Assembly (NCBI RefSeq): GCF_009789235.1
Contig: NZ_WSTB01000006.1
Location: 186,001 to 250,000 of the forward strand
DNA from: Flavobacterium hydrocarbonoxydans
Lineage (GTDB): Bacteria; Bacteroidota; Bacteroidia; Flavobacteriales; Flavobacteriaceae
Direction: 5' to 3'
DNA: 64,000 nucleotides
The position numbers and the translations under genes were made by a program. The notes beneath the pieces were generated by a model. The model did no database searches and was not told the DNA's origin. It saw nothing but the letters and a program-made list of their open reading frames with translations. Numbering within the stretch: position 1 is the first letter of the stretch; the number at the start of each line of letters is the position of its first letter. Below, piece by piece: positions 33,533-41,347 of this stretch.

Positions 33533-33586
33533 TTTGTTTTGTAATTAGTTCTTATTAATAAATTTAATATAATAGTCAAAAACTAA

Positions 33587-34234
33587 TTATCCTTTGTTAC
33601 TCATTGCAGAAAGCATACCACCGTAAACATTGTTTAAAGAAGCAATGTTTGCAGTCATTGATTGCATTTGTTCTTTCAATTTAGAAGCATTTTCAGCAAT
33701 TTCGCTGTTTGCCTGTGCATTTCTTGAAGCACTTTCTAATTGTACTTTGTATAAACTGTTTAATGATTCCATTTGTGCAGCCGCCATAGACATTTCTTCA
33801 GCATATTTCTTTTGTCCTGCGATAGAATCTACTGTTGGAGAAATTGCTTTTGCAGCTCCTTCAAAATTCTTAATACTGTTTCCTAAACTTGACATTAATT
33901 CGCTGTCAATTTTAGCTTCTTTTAACATTGTGTCTAATTTTTGAGACAACAATCCTTGGGCATCAGATGGAGTTTCAACTTTATCCGCTTTTTTTCTAGC
34001 TTGTCCGTTAGCTAATTCTGGGTACACTAAAGTCCAGTCTAATTCGTCGTCAACTGGTTCGAAAGCTGAAAGGGCAAAAATTAACGCCTCTGTAATTAAT
34101 CCTACAGAAAGCATCAAGGTACCTGTTAATGGTCCAATTTCAAAGTGAGTAATTTTGAATAATGCTCCAACGATTACCACTGCCGCTCCCATACCATAAG
34201 CGAAATTCATTGCTTTTTTACTTAATAATGCCAT
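33587..34234 (-). CDS. gldL: Gliding motility / type IX secretion protein GldL
   Basis: A 215-residue inner-membrane protein. Two membrane segments at about residues 8-25 and 36-55 include the conserved glutamate of the second helix (LITEALIFALSAFEP), thought to be central for proton movement. A cytoplasmic coiled-coil-rich tail follows (SAFEPVDDELDWTLVYPELA to the end). GldL and GldM form the motor complex. It is the second gene of the operon (gap of 66 bases after gldK, 54 before gldM). Confidence 0.96.
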   Translation of the reverse strand: MALLSKKAMNFAYGMGAAVVIVGALFKITHFEIGPLTGTLMLSVGLITEALIFALSAFEPVDDELDWTLVYPELANGQARKKADKVETPSDAQGLLSQKLDTMLKEAKIDSELMSSLGNSIKNFEGAAKAISPTVDSIAGQKKYAEEMSMAAAQMESLNSLYKVQLESASRNAQANSEIAENASKLKEQMQSMTANIASLNNVYGGMLSAMSNKG

Positions 34235-34300
34235 AATAATTCTTTTTTTTAGGTTTTAAATAGATTCTGATTTGGTTATTGATTTAATTATAATTTACTG

Positions 34301-35695
34301 TTATTTGTTGTTTCCGGTAACTTGAGTTCCCATATAATCCTGAACTGTTCTGAAACCAATGTAACTTCTGGCAGAATCTGCGTATTCAAGGTCACGAGTA
34401 CTTACTTGTAGGAAGTAAGCAACATCTTTCCAGGAACCACCACGAACAACTTTACGCTGATTTGTATTGTCTATTACGTTTGGATTCATTGTAGAAACAT
34501 ACTCATAAGCATTCGGATTGTAAGCTGAATTTGTCCACTCCGCAACATTTCCAGCCATATTATATAAACCATAACCATTTTGTTCATACGACTTAGCTTC
34601 AACTGTATATAAAGCTTCATCTGCAGCATAATCTCCTCTATTTGGTTTAAAGTTTGCTAAGAAACAACCTCTATCACTCTTAGTATAAGGACCTCCCCAA
34701 GGGTAAGTTGCTGATTCAAGACCTCCTCTGGCAGCATATTCCCATTCTGCTTCTGTAGGTAATCTGAAAGCATTTACAAGATCACGTCCTTTTTTCTTTG
34801 ATTTGATGTATGTATTTTTATTTAAAGTTCTCCAGGCACAAAAAGCTTTTGCCTGTATCCAGGTAACTCCTACTACAGGATAATCACCGTAAGCCTTATG
34901 CCAGAAATAATCATTGTGCATTGGCTCATTGTAAGAATAAGCGAAATCTTTAATCCAAACTGTAGTATCAGGATAAACTCCTACTTGCTCAGTTTTTACG
35001 AAATCTTTTCTTTTACCCACTTTAGCTTTTGCTGCAGCCTGAATATCCATCCATGAATAACGGAATTTCAATTTATTTACATCAATTGTTCTTAATCCAT
35101 TGTAAGATTCTTCGATAGGCAAATACATAGAATCCATTACTTCAGTGTAATACTCATCCGGATACGCCTTTGTATCTTTGATTAATTTTACTTTTCTGTT
35201 TAATTTTCTTCCTGCATAAGGATCATCTTTAGTACCTACACTATAATAATTATCGTACATATACTTATCATAAGCTGTCATTTTTTCCGGATCAGAATCA
35301 TTAAATGCGTAGTCAGCAATGCTTCCTGCATTTTTTCCTTTTCCGTCTGTTGGCGCTTTCTGACCAGTTTCGTCAGCCAAAATAGCCAAACGAACTCTCA
35401 TAGTTGAATCTTTCACCCATTCTACGAATTGACGATATTCACTATTGGTTATCTCAGTCTCATCCATATAAAAAGAACGAACTGTTACCGTTTTAGTAGG
35501 CGCATCTTCAACATTAGCTAAATCATCATCTGATTTACCCATAATAAAAGAGCCTCCTGGAACCAATGTCATACCGTAAGGTTTCTCCGGATGCCATTTC
35601 CCTCCTGTAACACCAACTAATTCACCTTTATCACCTGATTTACCACAGCCAATAACTAGTGTTAACATTGCCGCAAATGCAATAAACTTCTTCAT
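34301..35695 (-). CDS. gldK: Gliding motility / type IX secretion lipoprotein GldK
   Basis: A 464-residue outer-membrane lipoprotein; lipobox VIGC (Cys 17). The FGE/SUMF1-like domain is recognised by GMTLVPGGSFIMGKSDDD near the start, RLPTEAEWEYAARGG, NMAGNVAEWTNSAY and KVVRGGSWKD towards the end, although GldK itself is not a sulfatase-modifying enzyme. GldK builds the ring with GldN. First gene of the operon; a CAAAAATA on the plus strand (35792-35799), i.e. TATTTTTG on the minus strand, could be its -7 box. Confidence 0.97.
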   Translation of the reverse strand: MKKFIAFAAMLTLVIGCGKSGDKGELVGVTGGKWHPEKPYGMTLVPGGSFIMGKSDDDLANVEDAPTKTVTVRSFYMDETEITNSEYRQFVEWVKDSTMRVRLAILADETGQKAPTDGKGKNAGSIADYAFNDSDPEKMTAYDKYMYDNYYSVGTKDDPYAGRKLNRKVKLIKDTKAYPDEYYTEVMDSMYLPIEESYNGLRTIDVNKLKFRYSWMDIQAAAKAKVGKRKDFVKTEQVGVYPDTTVWIKDFAYSYNEPMHNDYFWHKAYGDYPVVGVTWIQAKAFCAWRTLNKNTYIKSKKKGRDLVNAFRLPTEAEWEYAARGGLESATYPWGGPYTKSDRGCFLANFKPNRGDYAADEALYTVEAKSYEQNGYGLYNMAGNVAEWTNSAYNPNAYEYVSTMNPNVIDNTNQRKVVRGGSWKDVAYFLQVSTRDLEYADSARSYIGFRTVQDYMGTQVTGNNK

Positions 35696-35791
35696 ATAAA
35701 TTTGGATTATCTATTCATTATTATAAGTTCGTAAACGTATTTATTATTTATCTAAAAAACAATACCTATTCACTAATTTTATTTTACCGTT

Positions 35792-35799
35792 CAAAAATA
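35792..35799 (-). promoter_or_regulatory. Candidate -7 box of the gldKLMN operon
   Basis: TATTTTTG on the minus strand matches TAnnTTTG, about 97 bases before the gldK start codon. No good -33 TTG lies at the expected distance, so this is tentative. The region 35696-35957 is otherwise AT-rich without a gene. Confidence 0.35.
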
Positions 35800-35957
35800 A
35801 TGTTAAATAAAATAAAAAAAAAATATTTAACCGATAAAGAACATAAAAAAATCGGTGTAAAACGTTAAATTTTAAAATTTGTCTTATTTAGCCTACTAAA
35901 AAACGTTAAAAATATTTTAAAGCCCTCCGCTCTTTTTTATTTTAACAAATTTCTTTG

Positions 35958-37109
35958 TTATAAAGCATTTTTTCTTTGTGCTTTCCACCATCGTTCTGGT
36001 AACTCCTGATTACAAGCTAATAAATACTCTTCGTAAGAACACGGTAATAACGTGTTTCTCTTCAATTTATTGCCTCCATTTGACACAAACGGAATCTCAA
36101 TCCACCAACGATCGGTTTTGTCACTTTTATAAAATATCAGTTCTTCTTCTTCTAAAGGAACTATATATTTTAAATAGTTGGCGCGACTCCCAAAAGGGTA
36201 TTCTTTAGAACGATAATGATATCCTTCGATAAAATACCAAACAATTTGCGAAATAATCACGGATTCCGGCAACGTACTATTATGATTAAATATCCCGAAA
36301 GCCGTCACTTTATCACTAATTCCGGCATATCTGGCTAAAGAACAAATTTCTTTTCCGTTGAAACCATTTGGCTCAAAAGTAACCATATTTCCGGATTCTG
36401 ATGACTTTACAGCATTTAAATCGATACTAATTAAATCAGCATCTCTAAACACCGGCTCAGCCAAAGCTATATTGTTAGAAATTTCGCCCAAACGATAAGC
36501 ATCAAAGAACAATTTTTCGATTAAATCAATCTCTTCCTGAGAGTTATAATATGTTTGGTACCCAATATTACAATAATTAAAAAGATTATTGGGTTCATCT
36601 ATAATAATCTTAGTTAGATACGAGTTAGCCGAAACCGTTTCGTTTTCTTTTCCAAAATCAAACCTGTTATCTACAGAAACCATGTTGACCATTTGCTCCA
36701 AATCGTCATAAGCACGATACATAGCATAAGTCAAATCCTGAGAACCTCCTAGAACTATAGGAATCACTTTATTCTTAATTAAGGTAGAAGTTACTTTTTT
36801 TAGAGCGAAGTAAGTATCCTCAACAGAATCTCCAGCAAGGATATCGCCTAAATCCGCAATAGAAGCATCCCAGTTTCCGGGGAACATACCATAAAGTTTT
36901 TTACGTACAGCTGCTAAATTTACCTCGTTGACCATATTAATATTCCTACGGTCTTCCAAAACACCTATAATAGCAATCGTAACTTTACTAATATCCGGAA
37001 ATTGGTCCTGCGTATGAAACACCACTTTACTACCCAACTCCTGAGAGGATAATGAGCTTATAAACTTTAAAATTCCGTCATCAACCGGTTCTAGAAAATC
37101 AAATTCCAT
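35958..37109 (-). CDS. Arginase-fold (formimidoylglutamase-like) protein with degenerate metal site
   Basis: A 383-residue protein recognised by the arginase/ureohydrolase fold: VIPIVLGGSQDLTYAMYRA (in place of the GGDHS motif), VSVDNRFDFG (in place of DAHxD) and ADLISIDLNAVKSSESG (in place of SxDxDxxDP). The metal-binding His of motif 1, the His of motif 2 and the second Asp of motif 3 are replaced, so the classical two-manganese centre is unlikely to form. It is probably a non-enzymatic relative. It lies between topA and gldK in the same direction, with a strong hairpin (37131-37161) just upstream of its start. A role tied to gliding or type IX secretion is inference from position. Confidence 0.8.
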   Translation of the reverse strand: MEFDFLEPVDDGILKFISSLSSQELGSKVVFHTQDQFPDISKVTIAIIGVLEDRRNINMVNEVNLAAVRKKLYGMFPGNWDASIADLGDILAGDSVEDTYFALKKVTSTLIKNKVIPIVLGGSQDLTYAMYRAYDDLEQMVNMVSVDNRFDFGKENETVSANSYLTKIIIDEPNNLFNYCNIGYQTYYNSQEEIDLIEKLFFDAYRLGEISNNIALAEPVFRDADLISIDLNAVKSSESGNMVTFEPNGFNGKEICSLARYAGISDKVTAFGIFNHNSTLPESVIISQIVWYFIEGYHYRSKEYPFGSRANYLKYIVPLEEEELIFYKSDKTDRWWIEIPFVSNGGNKLKRNTLLPCSYEEYLLACNQELPERWWKAQRKNAL

Positions 37110-37130
37110 TTATTATATCTTTTAACCTCT

Positions 37131-37161
37131 CTGTTTCCCTCTTCAAAACAGAGGGAAACAG
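37131..37161. other. Strong hairpin between topA and the arginase-like gene
   Basis: CTGTTTCCCTCT pairs perfectly with AGAGGGAAACAG (12 base pairs, 7-base loop). No T-run follows on the minus strand, so it is more likely an attenuator or mRNA-stability element than a plain terminator. It lies 18 bases downstream of the topA stop codon. Confidence 0.6.
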
Positions 37162-37179
37162 AAAGAATTAATATCTTAA

Positions 37180-39696
37180 TTATTTTTTCTTAGCGGCTGG
37201 TTTTTTAGCAGGTGCTTTCTTAGCGGTTGTAGCTTTTTTTGCTGGCGTTTTTTTAACAGGCGTTTTAGCTGCAATCATTTCCTGAACCTGAGCGAGCGTT
37301 AATTTTGTTGCATCAACATCTTTACTCAATTCAATTTTGATTTTGCCTTTGGTAATCACCGAGCGGCCCCAACGCGCTTTTTCAACCAAAATTCCTTCGT
37401 CTTCCCAATTATGAAGCACTTTATCTATATTTTTCTGTAATTTATCCTCAATAAGATCCTGAACATCCTGTTGCGATAAGTTATCAAAATTGTATTTTTT
37501 ACTTACGTTGATAAAAATTCCATTCCATTTAATGAAAGGACCAAAACGGCCTGTACCTTTCTGGACACCTTCGCCTTTATAAACAGCGATTGGCGCATCA
37601 GCAATTGCTTTTTCATCAATTAATTCCTGAGCTCTTTCTTTTGTAACAGCAAGTGGATCTTCTCCTCTTGGCAACGAAATAAACACACTTCCGTGACGCA
37701 CGTAAGGGCCATAACGACCGTTACTTACTTCTACTTCTTCTCCTTTATACTCACCTAAATTTTTAGGCAACAAGAATAAATTTAAAGCATCTTCTAAAGT
37801 AATGTTTCCAATATTTTGATCGGCCATTAAACTGGCAAATTTTTTATCTTCGTCATCCGCTTCTCCAATCTGAGCCATCGGACCAAATTTTCCTAAACGA
37901 ACCGAAACCTGTCTTCCGTCAGCATCTTTTCCTAAAATTCTTTCACCGCTTTCGCGTTCTGCATTGGCTTCAACTTCTTTTACATTGGGATGAAATTTAT
38001 TGTAAAATTCCTGCATCATGGTTGCCCAGTCGATGTTTCCTTCTGCAATTTCGTCAAAATCCTGTTCTACTTTTGCAGTAAAATTATAATCCAGAATATT
38101 ACCGAAGTTCTTAACCAGGAAATCCGTTACGATCGTTCCGATATCTGTAGGAACTAATTTTCCTTTATCAGAACCTGTGTTTTCTTTTAGCAACTTCTCT
38201 CCTACTTTACCAGTTTGCAAAGTAAGCTGTGTATAATTACGCTCCTGACCTTCCAGCGTTCCTTTTTCTACATAGTTTCTGTTGATGATAGTAGAAATAG
38301 TTGGCGCGTACGTTGACGGACGACCAATTCCTAATTCTTCTAATTTTTTCACCAAAGAAGCCTCTGTATAACGTGCTGGCGGACGAGAATATCTTTCTGT
38401 AGCGGTAATATAATTGTTGGCCAATTTTTCATTGACTTTCATTGCCGGCAACATTCCTTCCTGCTCTTCTTCGTCATCATCGTGACCTTCAAGATACACT
38501 TTCAGGAAACCTTCAAAAAGCAACACTTCACCGGAAGCTGTAAATAATTCGCTATGATTATTGGCTTCGATTTTTACGTTTGTTCTTTCTAATTGCGCAT
38601 CACTCATTTGTGAAGCCAGAGTTCTTTTCCAGATCAAATCATACAAACGAGCCTGATCACGATCGATATTTACGGTGTGACGTGACATGTCTGTCGGACG
38701 AATTGCTTCGTGCGCTTCCTGTGCTCCTTTGCTTTTATTTGCAAAAGTTCGAGGTTTTGAAAACTCTTTCCCGTATGATTTTATGATTTCTGCTTCTGCA
38801 GCATCCATTGCATCTTTTGAAAGGTTTACACTATCCGTTCTCATATACGTTATAAGTCCCGCTTCGTACAAACGCTGTGCAAGCTGCATGGTGATACCAA
38901 CTGGCAAATACAATTTTCTGGCTGCTTCTTGTTGCAGAGTTGAAGTTGTAAAAGGTGCTGTTGGTGATTTTTTGGTAGGTTTTGTTTCTAAATCCGAAAC
39001 TTTATATTGCGAACCGATATTTTGATTTAAGAAATCTTCGGCTTCTTTTTTTGTATTGAAATTTTTAGGCAATTTTGCTTTGAAGGCTTTTCCGGCTTCA
39101 TTCACAAATTCAGCTACAACTGAATACGTTGCAACTGCATTAAAATTCTGAATTTCTCGTTCACGCTCTACAATCAAACGAACCGAAACCGATTGTACAC
39201 GACCTGCTGAAAGTCCACCTTTGATTTTTCTCCATAAAACCGGTGATAATTCGTAACCCACCAAACGGTCTAAAACACGACGCGCTTGTTGTGCGTTGAC
39301 TAAATTATAATCAATTTCTCTTGGATTTTCGATTGCTTTAAGAATCGCCGATTTAGTGATTTCGTGAAAAACAATTCTTTTTGTTTTTTTAGTATCTAAT
39401 TTAAGTTCTTCCGCCAGATGCCATGAAATAGCCTCACCCTCGCGGTCCTCATCGCTCGCTAACCAAACCATTTCGGCATTTTTAGAAAGGGTTTTCAGTT
39501 TACTAACTAGGGCTTTTTTATCGGGTGAAACTTCGTATTTAGGTTTGAAACCATTCTCTACATCTACTCCTATCTCCTTCGAAGGCAAGTCGGCTATGTG
39601 TCCATAACTTGACTCAACTTGAAAGTCACTTCCTAAAAACTTTTCGATTGTTTTTGCCTTTGCAGGTGACTCAACTATTACTAAATTCTTTGCCAT
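37180..39696 (-). CDS. topA: DNA topoisomerase I
   Basis: An 838-residue type IA topoisomerase that relaxes negative supercoils. TOPRIM domain at the N-terminus (VIVESPAKAKTIEKFLG, with the acidic triad in SDEDREGEA), active tyrosine Y284 in GLITYMRTDSV, and C-terminal repeats of the CxxCG-free Toprim_Crpt type (KFGPMAQIGE, RYGPYVRHGS, RFGPFIKWNG) ending in a Lys/Ala-rich tail (KKTPAKKATTAKKAPAKKP). Zinc fingers are absent, as in other Bacteroidota. An earlier in-frame ATG (39717) exists, but a TACTTTTG -7 box at 39715-39722 overlaps it, so MAKNLVIV at 39696 is preferred. Confidence 0.97.
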   Translation of the reverse strand: MAKNLVIVESPAKAKTIEKFLGSDFQVESSYGHIADLPSKEIGVDVENGFKPKYEVSPDKKALVSKLKTLSKNAEMVWLASDEDREGEAISWHLAEELKLDTKKTKRIVFHEITKSAILKAIENPREIDYNLVNAQQARRVLDRLVGYELSPVLWRKIKGGLSAGRVQSVSVRLIVEREREIQNFNAVATYSVVAEFVNEAGKAFKAKLPKNFNTKKEAEDFLNQNIGSQYKVSDLETKPTKKSPTAPFTTSTLQQEAARKLYLPVGITMQLAQRLYEAGLITYMRTDSVNLSKDAMDAAEAEIIKSYGKEFSKPRTFANKSKGAQEAHEAIRPTDMSRHTVNIDRDQARLYDLIWKRTLASQMSDAQLERTNVKIEANNHSELFTASGEVLLFEGFLKVYLEGHDDDEEEQEGMLPAMKVNEKLANNYITATERYSRPPARYTEASLVKKLEELGIGRPSTYAPTISTIINRNYVEKGTLEGQERNYTQLTLQTGKVGEKLLKENTGSDKGKLVPTDIGTIVTDFLVKNFGNILDYNFTAKVEQDFDEIAEGNIDWATMMQEFYNKFHPNVKEVEANAERESGERILGKDADGRQVSVRLGKFGPMAQIGEADDEDKKFASLMADQNIGNITLEDALNLFLLPKNLGEYKGEEVEVSNGRYGPYVRHGSVFISLPRGEDPLAVTKERAQELIDEKAIADAPIAVYKGEGVQKGTGRFGPFIKWNGIFINVSKKYNFDNLSQQDVQDLIEDKLQKNIDKVLHNWEDEGILVEKARWGRSVITKGKIKIELSKDVDATKLTLAQVQEMIAAKTPVKKTPAKKATTAKKAPAKKPAAKKK

Positions 39697-39714
39697 TGGT
39701 CTATTTTTCTGCAA

Positions 39715-39722
39715 CAAAAGTA
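39715..39722 (-). promoter_or_regulatory. -7 box of topA
   Basis: TACTTTTG on the minus strand fits TAnnTTTG. The predicted start of transcription lies near 39711, leaving a leader of about 15 bases to the ATG at 39696. Confidence 0.55.
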
Positions 39723-39887
39723 TCTATTTTTTTTAAATATCAGCCTTGCTAATTGATTTTTGAGTTATTTTAATATTATCATTCCTAAAATTGCAGATTT
39801 ATCTATAAACAGATTGATTATATATATAGGTATAACTTTTAGGGTTTTAATGACTGATAAACGTGATTTTCGACCGGAGTTTCATAG

Positions 39888-40028
39888 CCCAGATTGAAGT
39901 GTAAAGCCCGGAATAAAAAAAACAAAAGTTTCTTGTTCTAAAAAAGCGACCAGCGGAAGCTCTTTTTAGGACATTAGAAACTTTTGTTTTTTTTATGAGG
40001 ACTTGAAACGGAAAGCTGGAAATAGCTA
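39888..40028 (+). repeat. Structured dispersed repeat (copy 3)
   Basis: ATAGCCCAGATTGAAGTG...AAAGCCCGGAA, then the hairpin ACAAAAGTTTC/GAAACTTTTGT with inner TGTTCTAAAAA/TTTTTAGGACA, then GAGGACTTG and GGAAAGCTGGAAATAGCT. The frame matches 26828-27018, but the stems have different bases that still pair. Confidence 0.7.
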
Positions 40029-40098
40029 CAAAATAATTTTAGATTTTAGATTGTTGATTCTTTTAAATTTTTTAGGCATATAACAGAAAATTACAATG

Positions 40099-40120
40099 TA
40101 AACAAATTTGTTTATATTTG
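40099..40120 (+). promoter_or_regulatory. Operator palindrome overlapping the promoter of the TA operon
   Basis: TAAACAAATTTGTTTA (40099-40114) is a perfect 16-base palindrome. It overlaps the -7 box TATATTTG (40113-40120), which ends 4 bases before the ATG at 40125. This is the layout expected for autorepression by the XRE antitoxin. The short distance also suggests a leaderless message. Confidence 0.65.
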
Positions 40121-40124
40121 TATT

Positions 40125-40586
40125 ATGAAAACAAAACTCGAAATATTAAAAGGAGTTCATCCGGGAAAAATTATTGAGCGGGAATTGCAGAAAAGAAACA
40201 TCAGCAAAAGACAATTTGCGCTTTCTATTGATGAATACCCACAGACTTTAGGTTCGATTATTAAAGGAAATCGAAATATGAATGTTGATTTGTCATTGAA
40301 AATTGAAGAAAAATTGGGATTTGAAGAAGGTTTTTTAATGACTTTACAGGTGTTTTATGAAATCAAACAATCTAAGAAAGATGATAATTATAAACCTGAT
40401 CTTTCTAAGTTGAATAAAATTACTTTTTGGGATACGACTTTTGATAAAATCGATTGGAAATTGATGAAAATTGCAATTATTAGAAGGGTTTTGGCTTATG
40501 GCAATACATCTGAAATAGAAGAAATAACTCGTTTTTATGGAAAAACTGAAGTAGATAAAATAAAAATAATAAACCAACGCCGATGA
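40125..40586 (+). CDS. XRE-HTH antitoxin with C-terminal DUF6922-like domain
   Basis: A 153-residue DNA-binding protein. Residues about 7-70 form an XRE helix-turn-helix of the HigA/VapI plasmid-maintenance type (HPGKIIERELQKRNISKRQFA...LGSIIKGNRNMNVDLSLKIEEKLG). The C-terminal 60 residues (FWDTTFDKIDWKLMKIAIIRRVLAYGNTSEIEEITRFYG) match the DUF6922-type domain that usually stands alone next to AbiEii toxins. The fusion of both in one protein makes it the likely antitoxin and autorepressor. The 16-base palindrome upstream is its probable operator. The stop overlaps the next ATG by 4 bases (ATGA). Confidence 0.85.
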   Translation: MKTKLEILKGVHPGKIIERELQKRNISKRQFALSIDEYPQTLGSIIKGNRNMNVDLSLKIEEKLGFEEGFLMTLQVFYEIKQSKKDDNYKPDLSKLNKITFWDTTFDKIDWKLMKIAIIRRVLAYGNTSEIEEITRFYGKTEVDKIKIINQRR

Positions 40587-41227
40587 AAGATTTATATTGG
40601 AATACAGTAAAACCCATTTTGAAAGTAGTACTTCAAGATATTATTACCGAACCCATTTTTGCTCCTTTTCGATTAGTTGGCGGAACATCTTTAAGTTTAC
40701 AAACTGGTCATAGGATGTCGGTTGACATAGATTTGTTTACTGATGCAGAATATGGTTCCATAGATTACAAAGCAATTCGAGAGTTTTTAGAAATTAAATA
40801 TCCGTTTTGCAGTTCTAGAAGTCTTGAAAATGTTAGTTTTGGAACTTATTTTATAGTAGGAACTTCAGAAATGGATTGCGTAAAAATAGATCTATATTAC
40901 ACAGACGATTTTATAGAGCCTCCTCTAATCATCAACGAAATAAGAATGGCAACAATAAACGAAATTATTGCCATGAAACTCGATGTTGTTTTACGTGGTG
41001 GAAGAAAGAAAGATTTTTGGGATTTGCATTATTTTATTGATAAAATGAATGTTGATGAAATGATTACTCTGTTTCAAAAACGATATCCTTATACGGAGGA
41101 TTATGAGAAAATAAAAGAGCAATTAATCTTTTTTGAAGAAGCCGATACTGATTTTGAACCAAATTGCTTATTGGGAAAAAACTGGGAAATTATAAAATTG
41201 GATTTTTATGAATTTGTAAACCAATAA
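40583..41227 (+). CDS. AbiEii/AbiGii family nucleotidyltransferase toxin
   Basis: A 214-residue protein of the AbiEii toxin family. The nucleotidyltransferase motif is seen in RLVGGTSLSLQTGHRMSVDIDLF (G-G-T then D-I-D-L-F, residues about 32-55) and the second acidic strand in VKIDLYYTDDF. The motif MATINEIIAMKLDVVLRGGRKKDFWDLHYFID (about 114-146) is also typical. Such proteins modify or inhibit tRNA or other targets in toxin-antitoxin/abortive infection systems. The 4-base overlap with the antitoxin gene shows tight coupling. The target in this organism is unknown. Confidence 0.88.
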   Translation: MKDLYWNTVKPILKVVLQDIITEPIFAPFRLVGGTSLSLQTGHRMSVDIDLFTDAEYGSIDYKAIREFLEIKYPFCSSRSLENVSFGTYFIVGTSEMDCVKIDLYYTDDFIEPPLIINEIRMATINEIIAMKLDVVLRGGRKKDFWDLHYFIDKMNVDEMITLFQKRYPYTEDYEKIKEQLIFFEEADTDFEPNCLLGKNWEIIKLDFYEFVNQ

Positions 41228-41298
41228 AATTATAAATTACGAAATGCTTTCTATAACAAAATCTTAACTCTAAAATCTAAAATTTCTTTTCTGCCATC

Positions 41299-41330
41299 TT
41301 GTCATATTTATACCTTTTGCGTTATCTTTG
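41299..41330 (+). promoter_or_regulatory. Promoter of miaB
   Basis: TTG (41299-41301) as -33 and TATCTTTG (41323-41330) as -7 are 21 bases apart, a fair Bacteroidota promoter. The miaB start codon follows 18 bases after the -7 box. Confidence 0.6.
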
Positions 41331-41347
41331 CACTTTGAAATTACACA

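Noticed and set aside
39697..39717. Longer N-terminus of topA (start at 39717)
   Set aside because: The seven extra codons overlap a good -7 promoter box, and MAKNLVIVESPAKA is the usual family start.
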